Notes under the pieces: generated by a model
Told to the model about the DNA's origin: nothing
The model's database searches: none
Seen by the model: the letters and a program-made list of their open reading frames with translations, nothing else
Shown here: positions 26,554 to 35,918 of the stretch, piece after piece
Layout of the letters: each line of letters starts with the position of its first letter
Numbering within the stretch: the first letter of the stretch is position 1
NCBI GenBank assembly: GCA_000341795.1
Contig: AODO01000028.1
Coordinates: forward strand, 58,781 to 122,780
DNA: 64,000 nucleotides
Source: Rhodococcus triatomae BKS 15-14
GTDB lineage: Bacteria > Actinomycetota > Actinomycetes > Mycobacteriales > Mycobacteriaceae
Reading direction: 5' to 3'
Position numbers and translations under genes: made by a program

Positions 26554-27393
26554 CTATCCCGCCGCGTGGCCGTGACGCCAGAAGCCGGTGAACGCCACCT
26601 CCGTCTTCGGCATCCCGCGCTCGGTCACCAGGAGGCGGCGCACTCCCGACGCCAGTGCCTGCTCGCCTGCGACGAACGCGTACTCGGGCACGTCGAACTC
26701 GGCTGCACGGACGGTGTCCAGCGCCAGCGTCCCGGGACGGTCGTGCGGATCCTGCCGGGGCAGCCAGGTCAGCGTCATGCCCTCGGGTACCCGGAACTCC
26801 TGGATGTCGTCGGCGTCGGGGACCTCGACGAACGCGTGGCCGCGGGCGTCGTCCGGGGACGATTCGAGGATTCCCGCGATCGCGGGCAACGCGCTCTCGT
26901 CGCCGACGAGCAGCAGATTCCGCGCATCCGGCAGCGGGTTGTGGATCAGGCCCTCGTCCAGGAGTGCCACCTCCTCGCCCGGCGACACGGACTGAGCCCA
27001 GGTCGACGCGGGCCCGGCTGCGACGCCGTCCGCGCTGCCGTGGCACACGAAGTCGATGTCGATCTCCGGTGTGTCGCCGTGCAGGGCGGTCTCCGCCGAC
27101 CGGTACGACCGGACCGTGTAGTTGCGGATCACCGGTCGCGTGGCCTTCGACATCGCCAGGTACTGCGCGTACCAGAGCTTGCTCGTCGCCGTCGGAATCC
27201 GCAGTTCGGACTGCTCGTGGGTGCGCAGGAACAGCCGGAACCACTGGTCGAAGCCGAGTGAGGTGTACGAGTGCAGGTCCGGGCCGCCGATGGTGACCCG
27301 GACGAAATGAGTGCTGATCTGCTTGCTGCCGAGTACCCGCGCATGCAGGAACTCGCGGTTCTCGGGCTTGACGTACTTGCTGCGCTTGGCCAT
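26554..27393 (-). CDS. Siderophore-interacting protein, FAD-dependent ferric-siderophore reductase
   Basis: A 279-residue SIP/ViuB-family flavoprotein. The FAD-binding barrel has the RNYTVRSYR motif near 110 and the NAD(P)-like domain has LLLVGDESALPAIAGILE. The C-terminus VAFTGFWRHG is typical of SIPs. It releases iron by reducing internalised ferric siderophores. An iron-box-like 19-mer sits 24-42 bp upstream of the ATG, so it should be repressed by IdeR under iron repletion. GAGG is 8 nt before the ATG. The flavin reductase gene lies just upstream on the same strand. Confidence 0.9.
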   Translation of the reverse strand: MAKRSKYVKPENREFLHARVLGSKQISTHFVRVTIGGPDLHSYTSLGFDQWFRLFLRTHEQSELRIPTATSKLWYAQYLAMSKATRPVIRNYTVRSYRSAETALHGDTPEIDIDFVCHGSADGVAAGPASTWAQSVSPGEEVALLDEGLIHNPLPDARNLLLVGDESALPAIAGILESSPDDARGHAFVEVPDADDIQEFRVPEGMTLTWLPRQDPHDRPGTLALDTVRAAEFDVPEYAFVAGEQALASGVRRLLVTERGMPKTEVAFTGFWRHGHAAG

Positions 27394-27416
27394 CGACGAA
27401 TCCTCAGGTCTCGGAG

Positions 27417-27435
27417 TTAGCTCAGGCAAGCCTAA
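27417..27435. promoter_or_regulatory. Iron box (IdeR/DtxR-type operator)
   Basis: TTAGCTCAGGCAAGCCTAA matches the mycobacterial and rhodococcal iron-box consensus TTAGGTTAGSCTWACCTAA at about 16 of 19 positions. It is an imperfect palindrome directly upstream of the siderophore-interacting protein gene. Confidence 0.75.
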
Positions 27436-27436
27436 G

Positions 27437-28045
27437 TCATTGGTCGTCTCGCCAGGGCCGACTCGGGCGGGGCAGTTCCCGGACCTCCGGCGGCAGGCCC
27501 CACTCGATCCTGCCGAGCCGACTGAGCGGGGCGATCGCCCCGAACTCCGGCAACCCGTCCTCGGCGAGGTATTCGGGACGCACCGCGACCGCCCGCACCT
27601 CACCCATCACGACGAAACTGTCCCCGACCCCGATCACCCGGTACAGCCCGCACTCGATCGCCACCGGTGACTCCGCGACCCGCGGCGGGACGACGGTCGC
27701 ACTCGGCTCCGCCGTGAGACCGACCGCCGTGAACTCGTCGACGTCGGGTGGGAACAGTGCCGAGGTCGCGTTCACGCTGTCGATCAGTGGCGCCGACGCG
27801 AGGTTCACCACGAACTCACCGGTCTCCTCGATGTTGCGGAGGCTGTCCTTGCGGGTCACCGACGTGAACTGCACGACCGCCGGAGACACCGACGCGACGG
27901 TGAAGAAGCTGTAGGGCGCGAGGTTCGCGGTCCCGTCCGCCGATCGCGTCGAGACCCACGCGATCGGACGCGGCACCACGGACGCGGTGAGCAGCGCGTA
28001 CATCCGGTTCGTGGGAACGTCCGTTGCGGAGAACACAGTGCGCAT
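27437..28045 (-). CDS. Flavin reductase-like FMN-binding protein
   Basis: A 202-residue split-barrel flavoprotein of the flavin-reductase-like family. FMN-binding signatures are [40 protein letters not shown] and [10 protein letters not shown]. It may reduce free flavin or oxidise a small substrate. It could feed electrons to the neighbouring siderophore reductase (inference). The gene is divergent from menD, whose GTG is 58 bp away. CACGAT lies 6 nt upstream of the ATG with no RBS. The stop is 1 bp from the iron box that controls the next gene. Confidence 0.85.
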   Translation of the reverse strand: MRTVFSATDVPTNRMYALLTASVVPRPIAWVSTRSADGTANLAPYSFFTVASVSPAVVQFTSVTRKDSLRNIEETGEFVVNLASAPLIDSVNATSALFPPDVDEFTAVGLTAEPSATVVPPRVAESPVAIECGLYRVIGVGDSFVVMGEVRAVAVRPEYLAEDGLPEFGAIAPLSRLGRIEWGLPPEVRELPRPSRPWRDDQ

Positions 28046-28051
28046 CGGCAC

Positions 28052-28057
28052 ATCGTG
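28052..28057 (-). promoter_or_regulatory. Candidate -10 element of the flavin reductase gene (leaderless)
   Basis: CACGAT on the minus strand is 6 nt from the ATG at 28045, inside the short palindrome GGCACGATGTGCC. Confidence 0.35.
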
Positions 28058-28103
28058 CCAGCCGACCGGCAACCCCGCAGAAACGTCTGACACCCTGGAC
28101 ACC

Positions 28104-29729
28104 GTGAATCCGTCCACCGCTCAGGCCGCCGCAGTCGTCGACGAACTGATCCGAGGCGGGGTCCGGGACGTCGTCCTCTGCCCGGGCTCGCGCAACGCCC
28201 CGCTCGCCTTCGCGCTGCAGGCCGCCGACGCGGCCGGACGGATCCGCCTGCACCTGCGGATCGACGAGCGCACCGCCGGATTCCTCGCCGTCGGCCTCGC
28301 CGTCGCCGCCCGCCGTCCGGTGCCGGTCGTCATGACCTCCGGCACCGCAGTCGCCAATCTCGGCCCCGCCGTCCTCGAAGCCAACTACGCGCGTGTGCCG
28401 CTCGTCGTGCTCTCCGCGAACCGGCCCTACGAAATGCTCGGCACCGGAGCCAACCAGACCGTCGAACAGCTCGGGCTGTTCGGCACCCAGGTCCGTGCGA
28501 CCGTCAGCCTCGGGCTCGCGGAGGACCGGCTCGACCAGAACAGTCAGTGGCGATCCGCGGTGTGCCGGGTCCTCGCCGCCGCCCGCGGCACCCGCTCCGG
28601 CAACGCCGGACCCGTCCACTTCGACATCCCGCTGCGCGAGCCCCTCGTCCCCGACGTCCACCCCCAGGGGCCCGCACCGGAGGGCAGGCCCGACGGCTCC
28701 CCCTGGACCACCACCCAGCACGCGACGCTGGACGTGCCGCTCGAGATCGACATCACCCCCGACACCGTCGTCATCTCCGGGCACGGCGCCGCCCATCGCC
28801 CCGAACTGGCGGGACTGCCGACCGTCGCCGAACCGACCGCACCCCTGCACGGGATCCCGCTGCACCCGCTCGCCCTGTCGCAGCTCAACCCGCGGCAGGC
28901 GATCGTCACCGGTCGGCCGACCCTGCACCGCCCGGTGTCCGCACTGCTCGCCGACCCACGGGTGTCGGTGTACGCACTCACCACCGGCCCGCGCTGGCCC
29001 GACGTCTCCGGGAACGTCCTCGCCACCGGCACCCGCGCGGTCGTCGGCGGCGAACCCGGCGCGGCATGGATCGAGCGTTGCCGACAGCTGACCGCGCATG
29101 CCGACAAGGCGGTGCGCGACCAGCTAGCGGCACATGCGACGCCCACCGGCCTGCACGTCGCCGCCGTCGTGACCGACGCGCTCGCCGACGGTGACCAGCT
29201 CCTGCTCGGCGCGTCCAACCCCGTGCGCGACGCCGCCCTCGTCGGACATCCCCGTCCGGGGGTGCGGGTGCTGTCGAACCGCGGCGTCGCGGGCATCGAC
29301 GGCACCGTCTCCACCGCCGTCGGTGCTGCACTCGCCGCCGACGCGTCGGGCGGCGGACGAACGATCGCGCTGATGGGCGACCTGACCTTCCTCCACGACG
29401 CGTCCGGGCTGCTCATCGGGACCGGCGAACCACGACCGAACGACCTGACGATCGTCGTCGCCAACGACGACGGCGGCGGCATCTTCGAGCTCCTCGAACA
29501 GGGTGACCCGCAGTACGCCGGTGTCTTCGAGCGGATCTTCGGCACCCCGCACGGGATGGACCTCTCGGCGCTGTGCGCCGCCTATCGCATCGAGCACCAC
29601 CGCGTCACGCCCGAGCAGCTCGCCGCCGAGCTCGCGCAGCCCTTCGCGCGAGGCATCCGCGTACTGGAGGTGACCACCGAGCGATCGGGTCTGCGGGAAC
29701 TGCACGCCTCCGTGCGGGCTCAGCTGTGA
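28104..29729 (+). CDS. menD: MenD, SEPHCHC synthase
   Basis: A 541-residue thiamine-diphosphate enzyme that joins isochorismate and 2-oxoglutarate, the first committed step of menaquinone synthesis. The N-terminus [20 protein letters not shown] and [17 protein letters not shown], the ThDP-contact region [32 protein letters not shown] and the ThDP/Mg motif [12 protein letters not shown]...NDDGGGIF agree closely with mycobacterial MenD. The start GTG 28104 matches the known N-terminus; an upstream extension would overlap the flavin reductase gene. Its stop overlaps the next gene (GTGA). Confidence 0.96.
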   Translation: MNPSTAQAAAVVDELIRGGVRDVVLCPGSRNAPLAFALQAADAAGRIRLHLRIDERTAGFLAVGLAVAARRPVPVVMTSGTAVANLGPAVLEANYARVPLVVLSANRPYEMLGTGANQTVEQLGLFGTQVRATVSLGLAEDRLDQNSQWRSAVCRVLAAARGTRSGNAGPVHFDIPLREPLVPDVHPQGPAPEGRPDGSPWTTTQHATLDVPLEIDITPDTVVISGHGAAHRPELAGLPTVAEPTAPLHGIPLHPLALSQLNPRQAIVTGRPTLHRPVSALLADPRVSVYALTTGPRWPDVSGNVLATGTRAVVGGEPGAAWIERCRQLTAHADKAVRDQLAAHATPTGLHVAAVVTDALADGDQLLLGASNPVRDAALVGHPRPGVRVLSNRGVAGIDGTVSTAVGAALAADASGGGRTIALMGDLTFLHDASGLLIGTGEPRPNDLTIVVANDDGGGIFELLEQGDPQYAGVFERIFGTPHGMDLSALCAAYRIEHHRVTPEQLAAELAQPFARGIRVLEVTTERSGLRELHASVRAQL

Positions 29730-30148
29730 GGGAGGCGACCGCGCGCCGGGTCACCCGGGGAGTCCTGATCGCCGCGACGTCGATCTCCGTCCTCGCCGTG
29801 CTCCTGGTACTCGCCGCGTTGCGGAACGACCACACCATCAACTCCGACAAGGGCGTCGCGACCGCCGAGGTGCTCTCCGCGGGAGCGCTCCGCTCGGCCG
29901 TCAGCTTCGTCACCCCCGACGGGGTGACCCACAATCCCCGGCTCGGTGTCCTGTACCCGACAAATCTGACCGCCGGGCAGCGCATCGACGTCGAATACGC
30001 CCGCGCAGACCCCGACCTCGTCCGCGTCGCCGGCCGCGACGTCCGGGTGGCGGTGGTACCCGCGGGATCCGTCATCGTCGTGACCTGGCTGGTCGCGCTG
30101 CCGACGCTGTGGATCGTGCGACGGCGAACCGTCCGCGCCGTCGCGTAG
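29726..30148 (+). CDS. DUF3592-like membrane protein (Rv0556-like)
   Basis: A 140-residue membrane protein with two transmembrane helices, [20 protein letters not shown] (about 11-30) and a C-terminal [16 protein letters not shown]. Between them is a short extracytoplasmic beta-rich domain ([25 protein letters not shown]...[20 protein letters not shown]) of the DUF3592 type. It is translationally coupled to menD and occupies the place of Rv0556. Function unknown; linkage hints at membrane assembly of the menaquinone pathway (inference). Confidence 0.8.
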   Translation: MREATARRVTRGVLIAATSISVLAVLLVLAALRNDHTINSDKGVATAEVLSAGALRSAVSFVTPDGVTHNPRLGVLYPTNLTAGQRIDVEYARADPDLVRVAGRDVRVAVVPAGSVIVVTWLVALPTLWIVRRRTVRAVA

Positions 30149-30214
30149 GCAACTCGTCGTCCGGAATTCGCGACGCCGTCATCCGGCGCGCCCCGGCAGG
30201 TCGCGCTCGGCGCC

Positions 30215-30220
30215 CACACT
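30215..30220 (+). promoter_or_regulatory. Candidate -10 element of mgtA (leaderless)
   Basis: CACACT is 6 nt upstream of GTG 30227, with no Shine-Dalgarno. Confidence 0.35.
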
Positions 30221-30226
30221 GAGGTC

Positions 30227-31384
30227 GTGCGAATAGCCGTCGTCGCCGAATCGTTCCTGCCGAACGTGAACGGGGTCAGCCACTCCGTCGTCCGGGTGGT
30301 CGAGCATCTCCGCCGGGCCGGCCACTCCACGCTGATCGTCGCGCCCGGTGTCCCCGGCGGACGCCACCGGCCCGGCCCTCCCGCAGCCACGGACCACGAG
30401 GGCGTACCCGTGCACCGGGTACCCGCGATCATGGTGCCCCGGGTCAGTTCGCTGCCCGTCGGGATCCCGCAGCCGTCGATGCTCGGCACGCTGCGCGACT
30501 TCGACCCCGACGTGGTGCATCTCGCCTCCCCGTTCGTCCTCGGGGCGGGCGGGCTCGCCGCGGCACATCGCCTCGGGGTGCCGGCCGTCGCGGTCTACCA
30601 GACCGACGTCGCCGGATTCGCCCGCAGTTACGGACTCGGGCACACCAGCCGTGCGGCCTGGCGCTGGACCCGGCGGCTGCACCGGAGCGCCGCCCGCACC
30701 CTCGCACCGTCGACCGCCGCCGCCGAGGACCTGGTCGCCCGTGGCGTCCCGCGGGTGCACCGATGGGGCCGGGGCGTCGACACCATCCGGTTCGCGCCGA
30801 GCCGGCGGGACGTCACGCTGCGCGCGAGCTGGGACCCCACCCACACCCGCCTCGTCGTCGGATACGTCGGCCGACTGGCGCCGGAGAAGCACGTCGAGCG
30901 GCTCGCGGCGCTGGCCCACGATCCCGCGGTCCAACTGGTGATCGTCGGTGACGGGCCCGACCGCGAGCGCCTCGCCCGCGAACTGCCGTCCGCGGTGTTC
31001 ACCGGGCACCTCGGTGGCGCCGACCTCGCCCGCGCGTACGCCTGCCTCGACGTCTTCGTCCACCCCGGCGAACACGAGACCTTCTGCCAGGCCGTCCAGG
31101 AGGCGCTGGCCAGCGGGGTGCCCGTCGTCGGTCCGGATGCGGGCGGCCCTCGCGATCTGATCGACCACTGCCGGAACGGCTACCGGCTCCCCGTCGCGCA
31201 CTTCGCCGAGGATCTGCCGAAGGCCGTCGCGGCCCTGCGCGACCCGCTGCTGCGGGCCCGCTTCGGGATCGCAGCCCGTCGATCCGTTCTGCACCGCACC
31301 TGGCCCGCCGTGTGCGCCGAACTCGTCGGACACTACGAGCAGGTCATCGGGCAGGCGCCCGCACCGGCGCGACGGACGGCCTGA
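30227..31384 (+). CDS. mgtA: MgtA-like GDP-mannose-dependent alpha-mannosyltransferase
   Basis: A 385-residue GT-B fold GT4-family enzyme. The N-terminus [20 protein letters not shown], the acceptor-site stretch [20 protein letters not shown], the sugar-nucleotide motif [16 protein letters not shown] and the EX7E motif [19 protein letters not shown] are intact. In mycobacteria and corynebacteria the orthologue (Rv0557) mannosylates a glucuronosyl-diacylglycerol anchor for lipomannan-like glycolipids. The same role is likely but not proven here. It lies between the DUF3592-like gene and menG, as in M. tuberculosis. Confidence 0.88.
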   Translation: MRIAVVAESFLPNVNGVSHSVVRVVEHLRRAGHSTLIVAPGVPGGRHRPGPPAATDHEGVPVHRVPAIMVPRVSSLPVGIPQPSMLGTLRDFDPDVVHLASPFVLGAGGLAAAHRLGVPAVAVYQTDVAGFARSYGLGHTSRAAWRWTRRLHRSAARTLAPSTAAAEDLVARGVPRVHRWGRGVDTIRFAPSRRDVTLRASWDPTHTRLVVGYVGRLAPEKHVERLAALAHDPAVQLVIVGDGPDRERLARELPSAVFTGHLGGADLARAYACLDVFVHPGEHETFCQAVQEALASGVPVVGPDAGGPRDLIDHCRNGYRLPVAHFAEDLPKAVAALRDPLLRARFGIAARRSVLHRTWPAVCAELVGHYEQVIGQAPAPARRTA

Positions 31385-31397
31385 CGGGCATCGCCTG

Positions 31398-31403
31398 TAC
31401 GGT
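31398..31403 (+). promoter_or_regulatory. Candidate -10 element of menG (leaderless)
   Basis: TACGGT is 6 nt upstream of GTG 31410, so the transcript would start at or beside the start codon. It lies just after the mgtA stop. Confidence 0.4.
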
Positions 31404-31409
31404 TGCGGT

Positions 31410-32123
31410 GTGGCAGCACAGAACGGCTCGGTGGCATCGAACAGCAGGGCGTCACTGGAGAAGGACCCGCACGAGGTCGCCTCGATGTTCGACGGCGTCG
31501 CCCGGCGCTACGACCTGACGAACACGGTCCTGTCGTTCGGGCAGGACCGCGGCTGGCGGAAGGCGACCCGCGCCGCGCTCGACCTCAAGCCCGGCGAACG
31601 GGTCCTCGACCTGGCCGCAGGCACCGGCGTCTCGACCGTGGAACTCGGGCGTTCCGGCGCCTGGGTCGTCGCGACCGACTTCTCCAAGGGCATGCTCAAG
31701 GCGGGTGTGTCGCGCCGGGTTCCCATGGTCGCGGGCGACGCGATGGCGCTGCCGTATGCGGACGGAGTCTTCGACGCGGCGACGATCTCCTTCGGCCTGC
31801 GCAACGTCTCCGACTTCGAAGCCGGGCTGCGCGAGATCGCCCGGGTCACCAAGCCTGGCGGCCGGCTCGTCGTCAGCGAGTTCTCCACCCCCACGTTCGG
31901 ACCGTTCCGAACCGTCTACATGGAGTACCTGATGCGGGCACTGCCGCGGGTCGCGCAGACCGTCAGCTCCAATCCCGATGCGTACGTCTACCTCGCCGAA
32001 TCCATCCGGGCATGGCCCCGGCAGGAGGAGTTGGCCCTTTCGATTGAGGCGGCGGGCTGGCGAGACGTACAGTGGCGCAACCTGACCGGTGGGATCGTCG
32101 CACTGCACCGAGCCCGCCGGTAG
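31410..32123 (+). CDS. menG: MenG (UbiE-type) demethylmenaquinone methyltransferase
   Basis: A 237-residue SAM-dependent methyltransferase that adds the ring methyl group in the last step of menaquinone synthesis. The mycobacterial pattern is clear: [39 protein letters not shown], motif [16 protein letters not shown] and the UbiE box [20 protein letters not shown]. The N-terminus is 12-15 residues longer than the mycobacterial protein. The GTG start is backed by the TACGGT -10. The STAND regulator gene follows 51 bp downstream. Confidence 0.95.
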   Translation: MAAQNGSVASNSRASLEKDPHEVASMFDGVARRYDLTNTVLSFGQDRGWRKATRAALDLKPGERVLDLAAGTGVSTVELGRSGAWVVATDFSKGMLKAGVSRRVPMVAGDAMALPYADGVFDAATISFGLRNVSDFEAGLREIARVTKPGGRLVVSEFSTPTFGPFRTVYMEYLMRALPRVAQTVSSNPDAYVYLAESIRAWPRQEELALSIEAAGWRDVQWRNLTGGIVALHRARR

Positions 32124-32174
32124 CACCCGAAGCGCAGTCGGGGCGCTTCGGGGCCATGACAGGAGGGCGCGAGC

Positions 32175-34514
32175 ATGCAGGAGTCCACCGGTCGCGTGAC
32201 CAGCGGAAATCTTCCGCAGGAACTGACCAGTTTCGTCGGTCGGCGCCGGGAACTCACCGAGGCGAGACACGCGCTGTCGACCTCGCGGTTGGTCACGCTG
32301 ACAGGCATCGGCGGGGTCGGGAAGACCCGGCTCGCGTTACGGGTGGCCGAGGACGCCCGACGCGCCTTCACCGGCGGTGTCTGGTTCGTCGAGCTCGGCG
32401 AACTGCACGACTCGGAACTGGTCGCCGAGACGGTCGCGACCGCCCTCGGGCTACGGGAGCAGCCGGGGCTGCCGCCGCTGACGTTGCTCACCGATCATCT
32501 CGCCTCCCGCAGCGCGCTGCTGGTCCTGGACAACTGCGAGCACCTGATCGACGCCGCCGCCCGCCTCGCCGAGTCGCTGCTGCGGGTGTGCCCGGACCTG
32601 CGGATCCTCGCGACCAGCCGCGAGCCGCTGGCGATCGGCGGCGAGTCCATCCTGCGGGTGCCGTCGCTGACCGTTCCCGATCCCGAACGCACCCCCCAGC
32701 TCCAGGGCCTGCCGCGCTACGAGGCGGTGACGCTGTTCGCGGAGCGGGCCAGGTCGGCGGTCCCCGGGTTCGAGCTGACGGACGAGAACCGGGTCGCGGT
32801 CGCAGCGATCTGCCACCGGCTCGACGGCCTGCCGTTACCGATCGAATTGGCTGCGGTCCGGCTGCGGGCGATGTCCGCCGAACAGATTCTCGAGCGCCTC
32901 ACCGACCGCTACGAGCTGCTGACGAAGGGGAGTCGTGGCGCTCCGACCCGACAGCAGTCGCTGCGGATGAGCATCGACTGGAGTCACGAACTGTGCACCG
33001 CCGAGGAACAGGCGCTGTGGCGCCGGCTGTCGGTGTTCGCGGGCGGTTTCGAGCTGGACGCGGCAGAAGGAGTCTGCGGTGACGGGATGTCCTCGCTGGA
33101 ACTGCTCGACGGGGTCGCGTCGCTCGTGGACAAGTCCATCCTGATCCGCGAGGACGCCGGCACGGGTGTGCGCTACCGGATGCTCGAGACGCTGAGCGAA
33201 TACGGCCGCGAGAAGCTGATCGAGGCGGGGGAGTTCACCGAGCGGCAGCGCAGGCACCGGGACTGGTACGCGAGCCTGGCGAAATCCGCGGACGACGAGT
33301 GGATCGGCCCACGGCAGGTCGAGCTGATCCGGCGACTGGACCGCGAACAACCCAACCTGCGCGACGCGCTGACGTTCTGCGTGACGGAGCCGGGTGAGGC
33401 GGAAGCGGGCCTGCGGACGGCGGTGGCGCTGTACCCGTACTGGTTGTGTCGCGGCATGTCGAGCGAGGGCAGGCACTGGCTGGACCGGCTGCTCGAGGGT
33501 GAACCGGACAGCGCCGAACTGCACCGGATCAGGGCGATCGCGGTGGACAGTGTGCTCGCAGGAACCCAGGGCGACCTGGTCCGGGCGGAAACGCTCGTGG
33601 CCCGCGGTCGCGCGCTCGCCGACGTTCTCCGGGACGACGATGCGGATCTGATCGTGTGCCTCGCGTCGGCGTCGGTTGCGCTGTTCGCCGGCCGGCTCGC
33701 CGAGTCCATCCCACAGTTCGTGGACGTCATCGCCCGCTACCGTCGCTCGACGGACCTCTTCCGGTTGACGACGGCGCTGGTGGGGGTTGCCGTCGCGACG
33801 GGCGTCAGCGGCGACGAGGACCGTGCGATCGCCTATCACGAGGAGATTCTCGAGATCACCGAGGAGCACGGCGAGTCCGCGTTGCGCGAGTACTCGCTGC
33901 TCGCGCTCGCGATGAACCGGTGGTCCGACGACCCGGTGAGCGCGACGGATCTTCTCGAACAGGGACTGCGCCTGGCCCGCGTCATCGACGACCCCCTCGG
34001 CGCCAGTTCGTGTACCGAGGTGCTGGCCTGGATCGCGGCGGCGGACGGGAAGTACCGGCGCGCCGCGGTGTTGATGGGTGCAGCCCAGACCCGTTCCCTG
34101 GCGGTCGGCAGCCCCACGGTCCTGGTTCCCAACGTCCTCGTCCACCACGAGGAGGCCGAGAAGCGGGCCCGCGACGCGCTCGCCGACTCGGTGTTCGAGG
34201 CGGCGCTACGGCAGGGTCGGAACCTGTCCGTGGAGGAGGCCTTCGCGTACGCGCTGGGCGAGCAGCAGGCCCCCGCGACGCCGGCAACCGAGGTGGTCAC
34301 GCTGACCCGCCGCGAACAACAGGTGGCCGACCTGGTGGCGCAGGGCCTGACGAACAAGGCCATCGCCGCGAAGCTGGTGATCTCGCAGCGGACGGCGCAG
34401 GGGCACGTCGAGCACGTGCTGTCGAAACTCGGCTTCAACTCCCGAGCGCAGATCGCCGCTTGGGTGGTCGAGCAGCAGGCGCAGGTCCCGCCGACCGCGC
34501 CGGATGATGAGTGA
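32175..34514 (+). CDS. LuxR-type regulator with N-terminal STAND (NB-ARC) ATPase
   Basis: A 779-residue regulator. The NTPase is N-terminal: Walker A GIGGVGKTRLAL at about 44-55, Walker [13 protein letters not shown] near 115-126, and sensor LRILATSREPLAI. A long helical TPR-like middle follows, and a C-terminal LuxR/GerE helix-turn-helix (LTRREQQVADLVAQGLTNKAIAAKLVISQRTAQGHVEHVL, about 708-747). Its ATPase resembles that of the regulator at 187 (shared LDNCEHLID block), but the DNA-binding domain is at the other end. The signal is unknown. It stands between menG and the hydrolase/Zn-ribbon pair. Confidence 0.88.
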   Translation: MQESTGRVTSGNLPQELTSFVGRRRELTEARHALSTSRLVTLTGIGGVGKTRLALRVAEDARRAFTGGVWFVELGELHDSELVAETVATALGLREQPGLPPLTLLTDHLASRSALLVLDNCEHLIDAAARLAESLLRVCPDLRILATSREPLAIGGESILRVPSLTVPDPERTPQLQGLPRYEAVTLFAERARSAVPGFELTDENRVAVAAICHRLDGLPLPIELAAVRLRAMSAEQILERLTDRYELLTKGSRGAPTRQQSLRMSIDWSHELCTAEEQALWRRLSVFAGGFELDAAEGVCGDGMSSLELLDGVASLVDKSILIREDAGTGVRYRMLETLSEYGREKLIEAGEFTERQRRHRDWYASLAKSADDEWIGPRQVELIRRLDREQPNLRDALTFCVTEPGEAEAGLRTAVALYPYWLCRGMSSEGRHWLDRLLEGEPDSAELHRIRAIAVDSVLAGTQGDLVRAETLVARGRALADVLRDDDADLIVCLASASVALFAGRLAESIPQFVDVIARYRRSTDLFRLTTALVGVAVATGVSGDEDRAIAYHEEILEITEEHGESALREYSLLALAMNRWSDDPVSATDLLEQGLRLARVIDDPLGASSCTEVLAWIAAADGKYRRAAVLMGAAQTRSLAVGSPTVLVPNVLVHHEEAEKRARDALADSVFEAALRQGRNLSVEEAFAYALGEQQAPATPATEVVTLTRREQQVADLVAQGLTNKAIAAKLVISQRTAQGHVEHVLSKLGFNSRAQIAAWVVEQQAQVPPTAPDDE

Positions 34515-34692
34515 GCCTCAACGATTGTGACCGGTGACGGTCCGCTTGTTGTGCCGCCATGTACCCGGTACCGAAAACAGGTACCCATTCGCGTATTTCG
34601 GCCGTCGTGCAGTCGGATGCGAGACGGCACTGTGATGAAGGTCTCAACTACCCGTCGATCGTCGCTGTGCCGTTGTGAAGCCGAGGTATCCG

Positions 34693-35562
34693 ATGTCCGA
34701 GTCCGTCCCCTCATTGCCACAGGTCGCCGTCCTGCGACCCAGCCACGACGTGCGCTGGCGTCAGGTGCGGGTCGGGCGTGCATCGGTCGACTACGCGGTC
34801 GGCGGCCACGGCAGGCCGGTCCTGTTCCTGCACGGCTGGGGACTCGGCCCCGCAACCTACCGCACCGCGCTCCGTGAACTCGCGCACCGTGGCGTTCGTG
34901 TGTACGCCCCCGCGTTGCCCGGCTTCGGCGGCACACCCGAACTGCCGGTCGGGGAGCGGAGCATCGACGGCTACGCGAAGTGGGTCGGCCGCTTCGTCGA
35001 ATCCGTCGGCATTCGCGGCCCCGTCACCGTCGTCGGCCACTCGTTCGGAGGCGGAGTCGGTGTCCGCGCCGCACACGACCACCCGGAGTACGTCGACGAG
35101 CTCGTCCTGGTCAACTCGGTCGGCGGTGCGCGGTGGCTGTCCGAAGGCATCGACCGGCCCATCCACGAGCGGCCCATCTGGGACTGGATGCTCAGCCTGC
35201 CCGCCGACGCGCTCGGGTCCCGGTCCGTCGGCCAGGTGGTCGGTGCCATCGCCGGTGTCGCGCTCCCGAACGTCATTCGTGACCCCATGGCCGTCTGGCG
35301 GGCGGGGCACCTCGCCCGCACCGCCGACCTGCGCCCCGAACTCGAGGCACTCGCCCGGCGGCAGATGCCCGTGACGCTGCTGTGGGGTACCGACGACACG
35401 GTCATCCCCGAGGCGAGCTTCGCGTCCATGCGCGAGGCGCTGGGCGAGCCGAACGTGGTCATGGTTCGTGGCAAGCACTGCTGGCCGATCGGCGACCCGG
35501 CGCGATTCGCGGACACCGTGCAGCGGGTCTTCGCGCGCGAGGGGGAGTTGGTGTCGGCATGA
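34693..35562 (+). CDS. Alpha/beta-hydrolase (candidate MenH or CoA-ester hydrolase)
   Basis: A 289-residue alpha/beta hydrolase. The oxyanion strand VLFLHGWG is at 44-51, the nucleophile elbow GHSFGG with Ser117, the acid in WGTDDTVIPE (Asp234 or 235) and the base His262 in GKHCWP. It could hydrolyse an ester or thioester or act as MenH, the lyase that forms SHCHC. No other menH-like gene is in this men locus, and the usual bpoC position between menC and menD is occupied by other genes. ATG 34693 has GAGG 7 nt upstream. Its stop overlaps the Zn-ribbon gene (ATGA). Confidence 0.8.
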   Translation: MSESVPSLPQVAVLRPSHDVRWRQVRVGRASVDYAVGGHGRPVLFLHGWGLGPATYRTALRELAHRGVRVYAPALPGFGGTPELPVGERSIDGYAKWVGRFVESVGIRGPVTVVGHSFGGGVGVRAAHDHPEYVDELVLVNSVGGARWLSEGIDRPIHERPIWDWMLSLPADALGSRSVGQVVGAIAGVALPNVIRDPMAVWRAGHLARTADLRPELEALARRQMPVTLLWGTDDTVIPEASFASMREALGEPNVVMVRGKHCWPIGDPARFADTVQRVFAREGELVSA

Positions 35563-35918
35563 GCGTCGACCACGGAACCCGAACCCTGCGCACGGACGGC
35601 TTCATGGTTCGATCCTGTGCCTGCTGCGCGACGCTCTTCGCGCCCGAGACGTGGGTGTGCCGCGACTGCGACGGCGACCTCGACTGGGTGCCTGCCACGG
35701 GCCTCGGCACGGTGGTGTCGTGGACGCGGCTCGATCCCGCCGCCTCCGGGGGCGGTGATCAGGCTCTCGCGCCGCTGACCATCGCGATCGTCGAGCTCGA
35801 CGAGGGTCCCTGGATCTACGCGTCGATCGAATCCTGTGGCGGAGAACCGCGCGGTGCCCGGGTCGTGTTCGAACGCGAGCCCCTCGTCGGGCGCTTCCCG
35901 GTCTTCACCCTCAGCTGA
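35559..35918 (+). CDS. DUF35-type Zn-ribbon/OB-fold protein
   Basis: A 119-residue two-domain protein. An N-terminal rubredoxin-like zinc ribbon uses C20xxC23 and C34xxC37 (SCACCATLFAPE...VCRDCDGDL). An OB-fold follows, with the GTVVSWTRLDPA and IAIVELDEGPWIYA strands. Proteins of this type partner thiolases, polyketide-like synthases or acyl-CoA enzymes as CoA-binding or regulatory subunits. Here it is translationally coupled to an alpha/beta hydrolase and no thiolase is nearby, which is unusual. It converges with the menJ-like gene and overlaps it by 8 nt. Confidence 0.85.
   Translation: MSVDHGTRTLRTDGFMVRSCACCATLFAPETWVCRDCDGDLDWVPATGLGTVVSWTRLDPAASGGGDQALAPLTIAIVELDEGPWIYASIESCGGEPRGARVVFEREPLVGRFPVFTLS

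Noticed and set aside
34558..34590. Three close GGTACC/GTACC motifs upstream of the hydrolase gene
   Set aside because: The arms do not form a consistent palindrome or regular direct repeat; too weak to call an operator.
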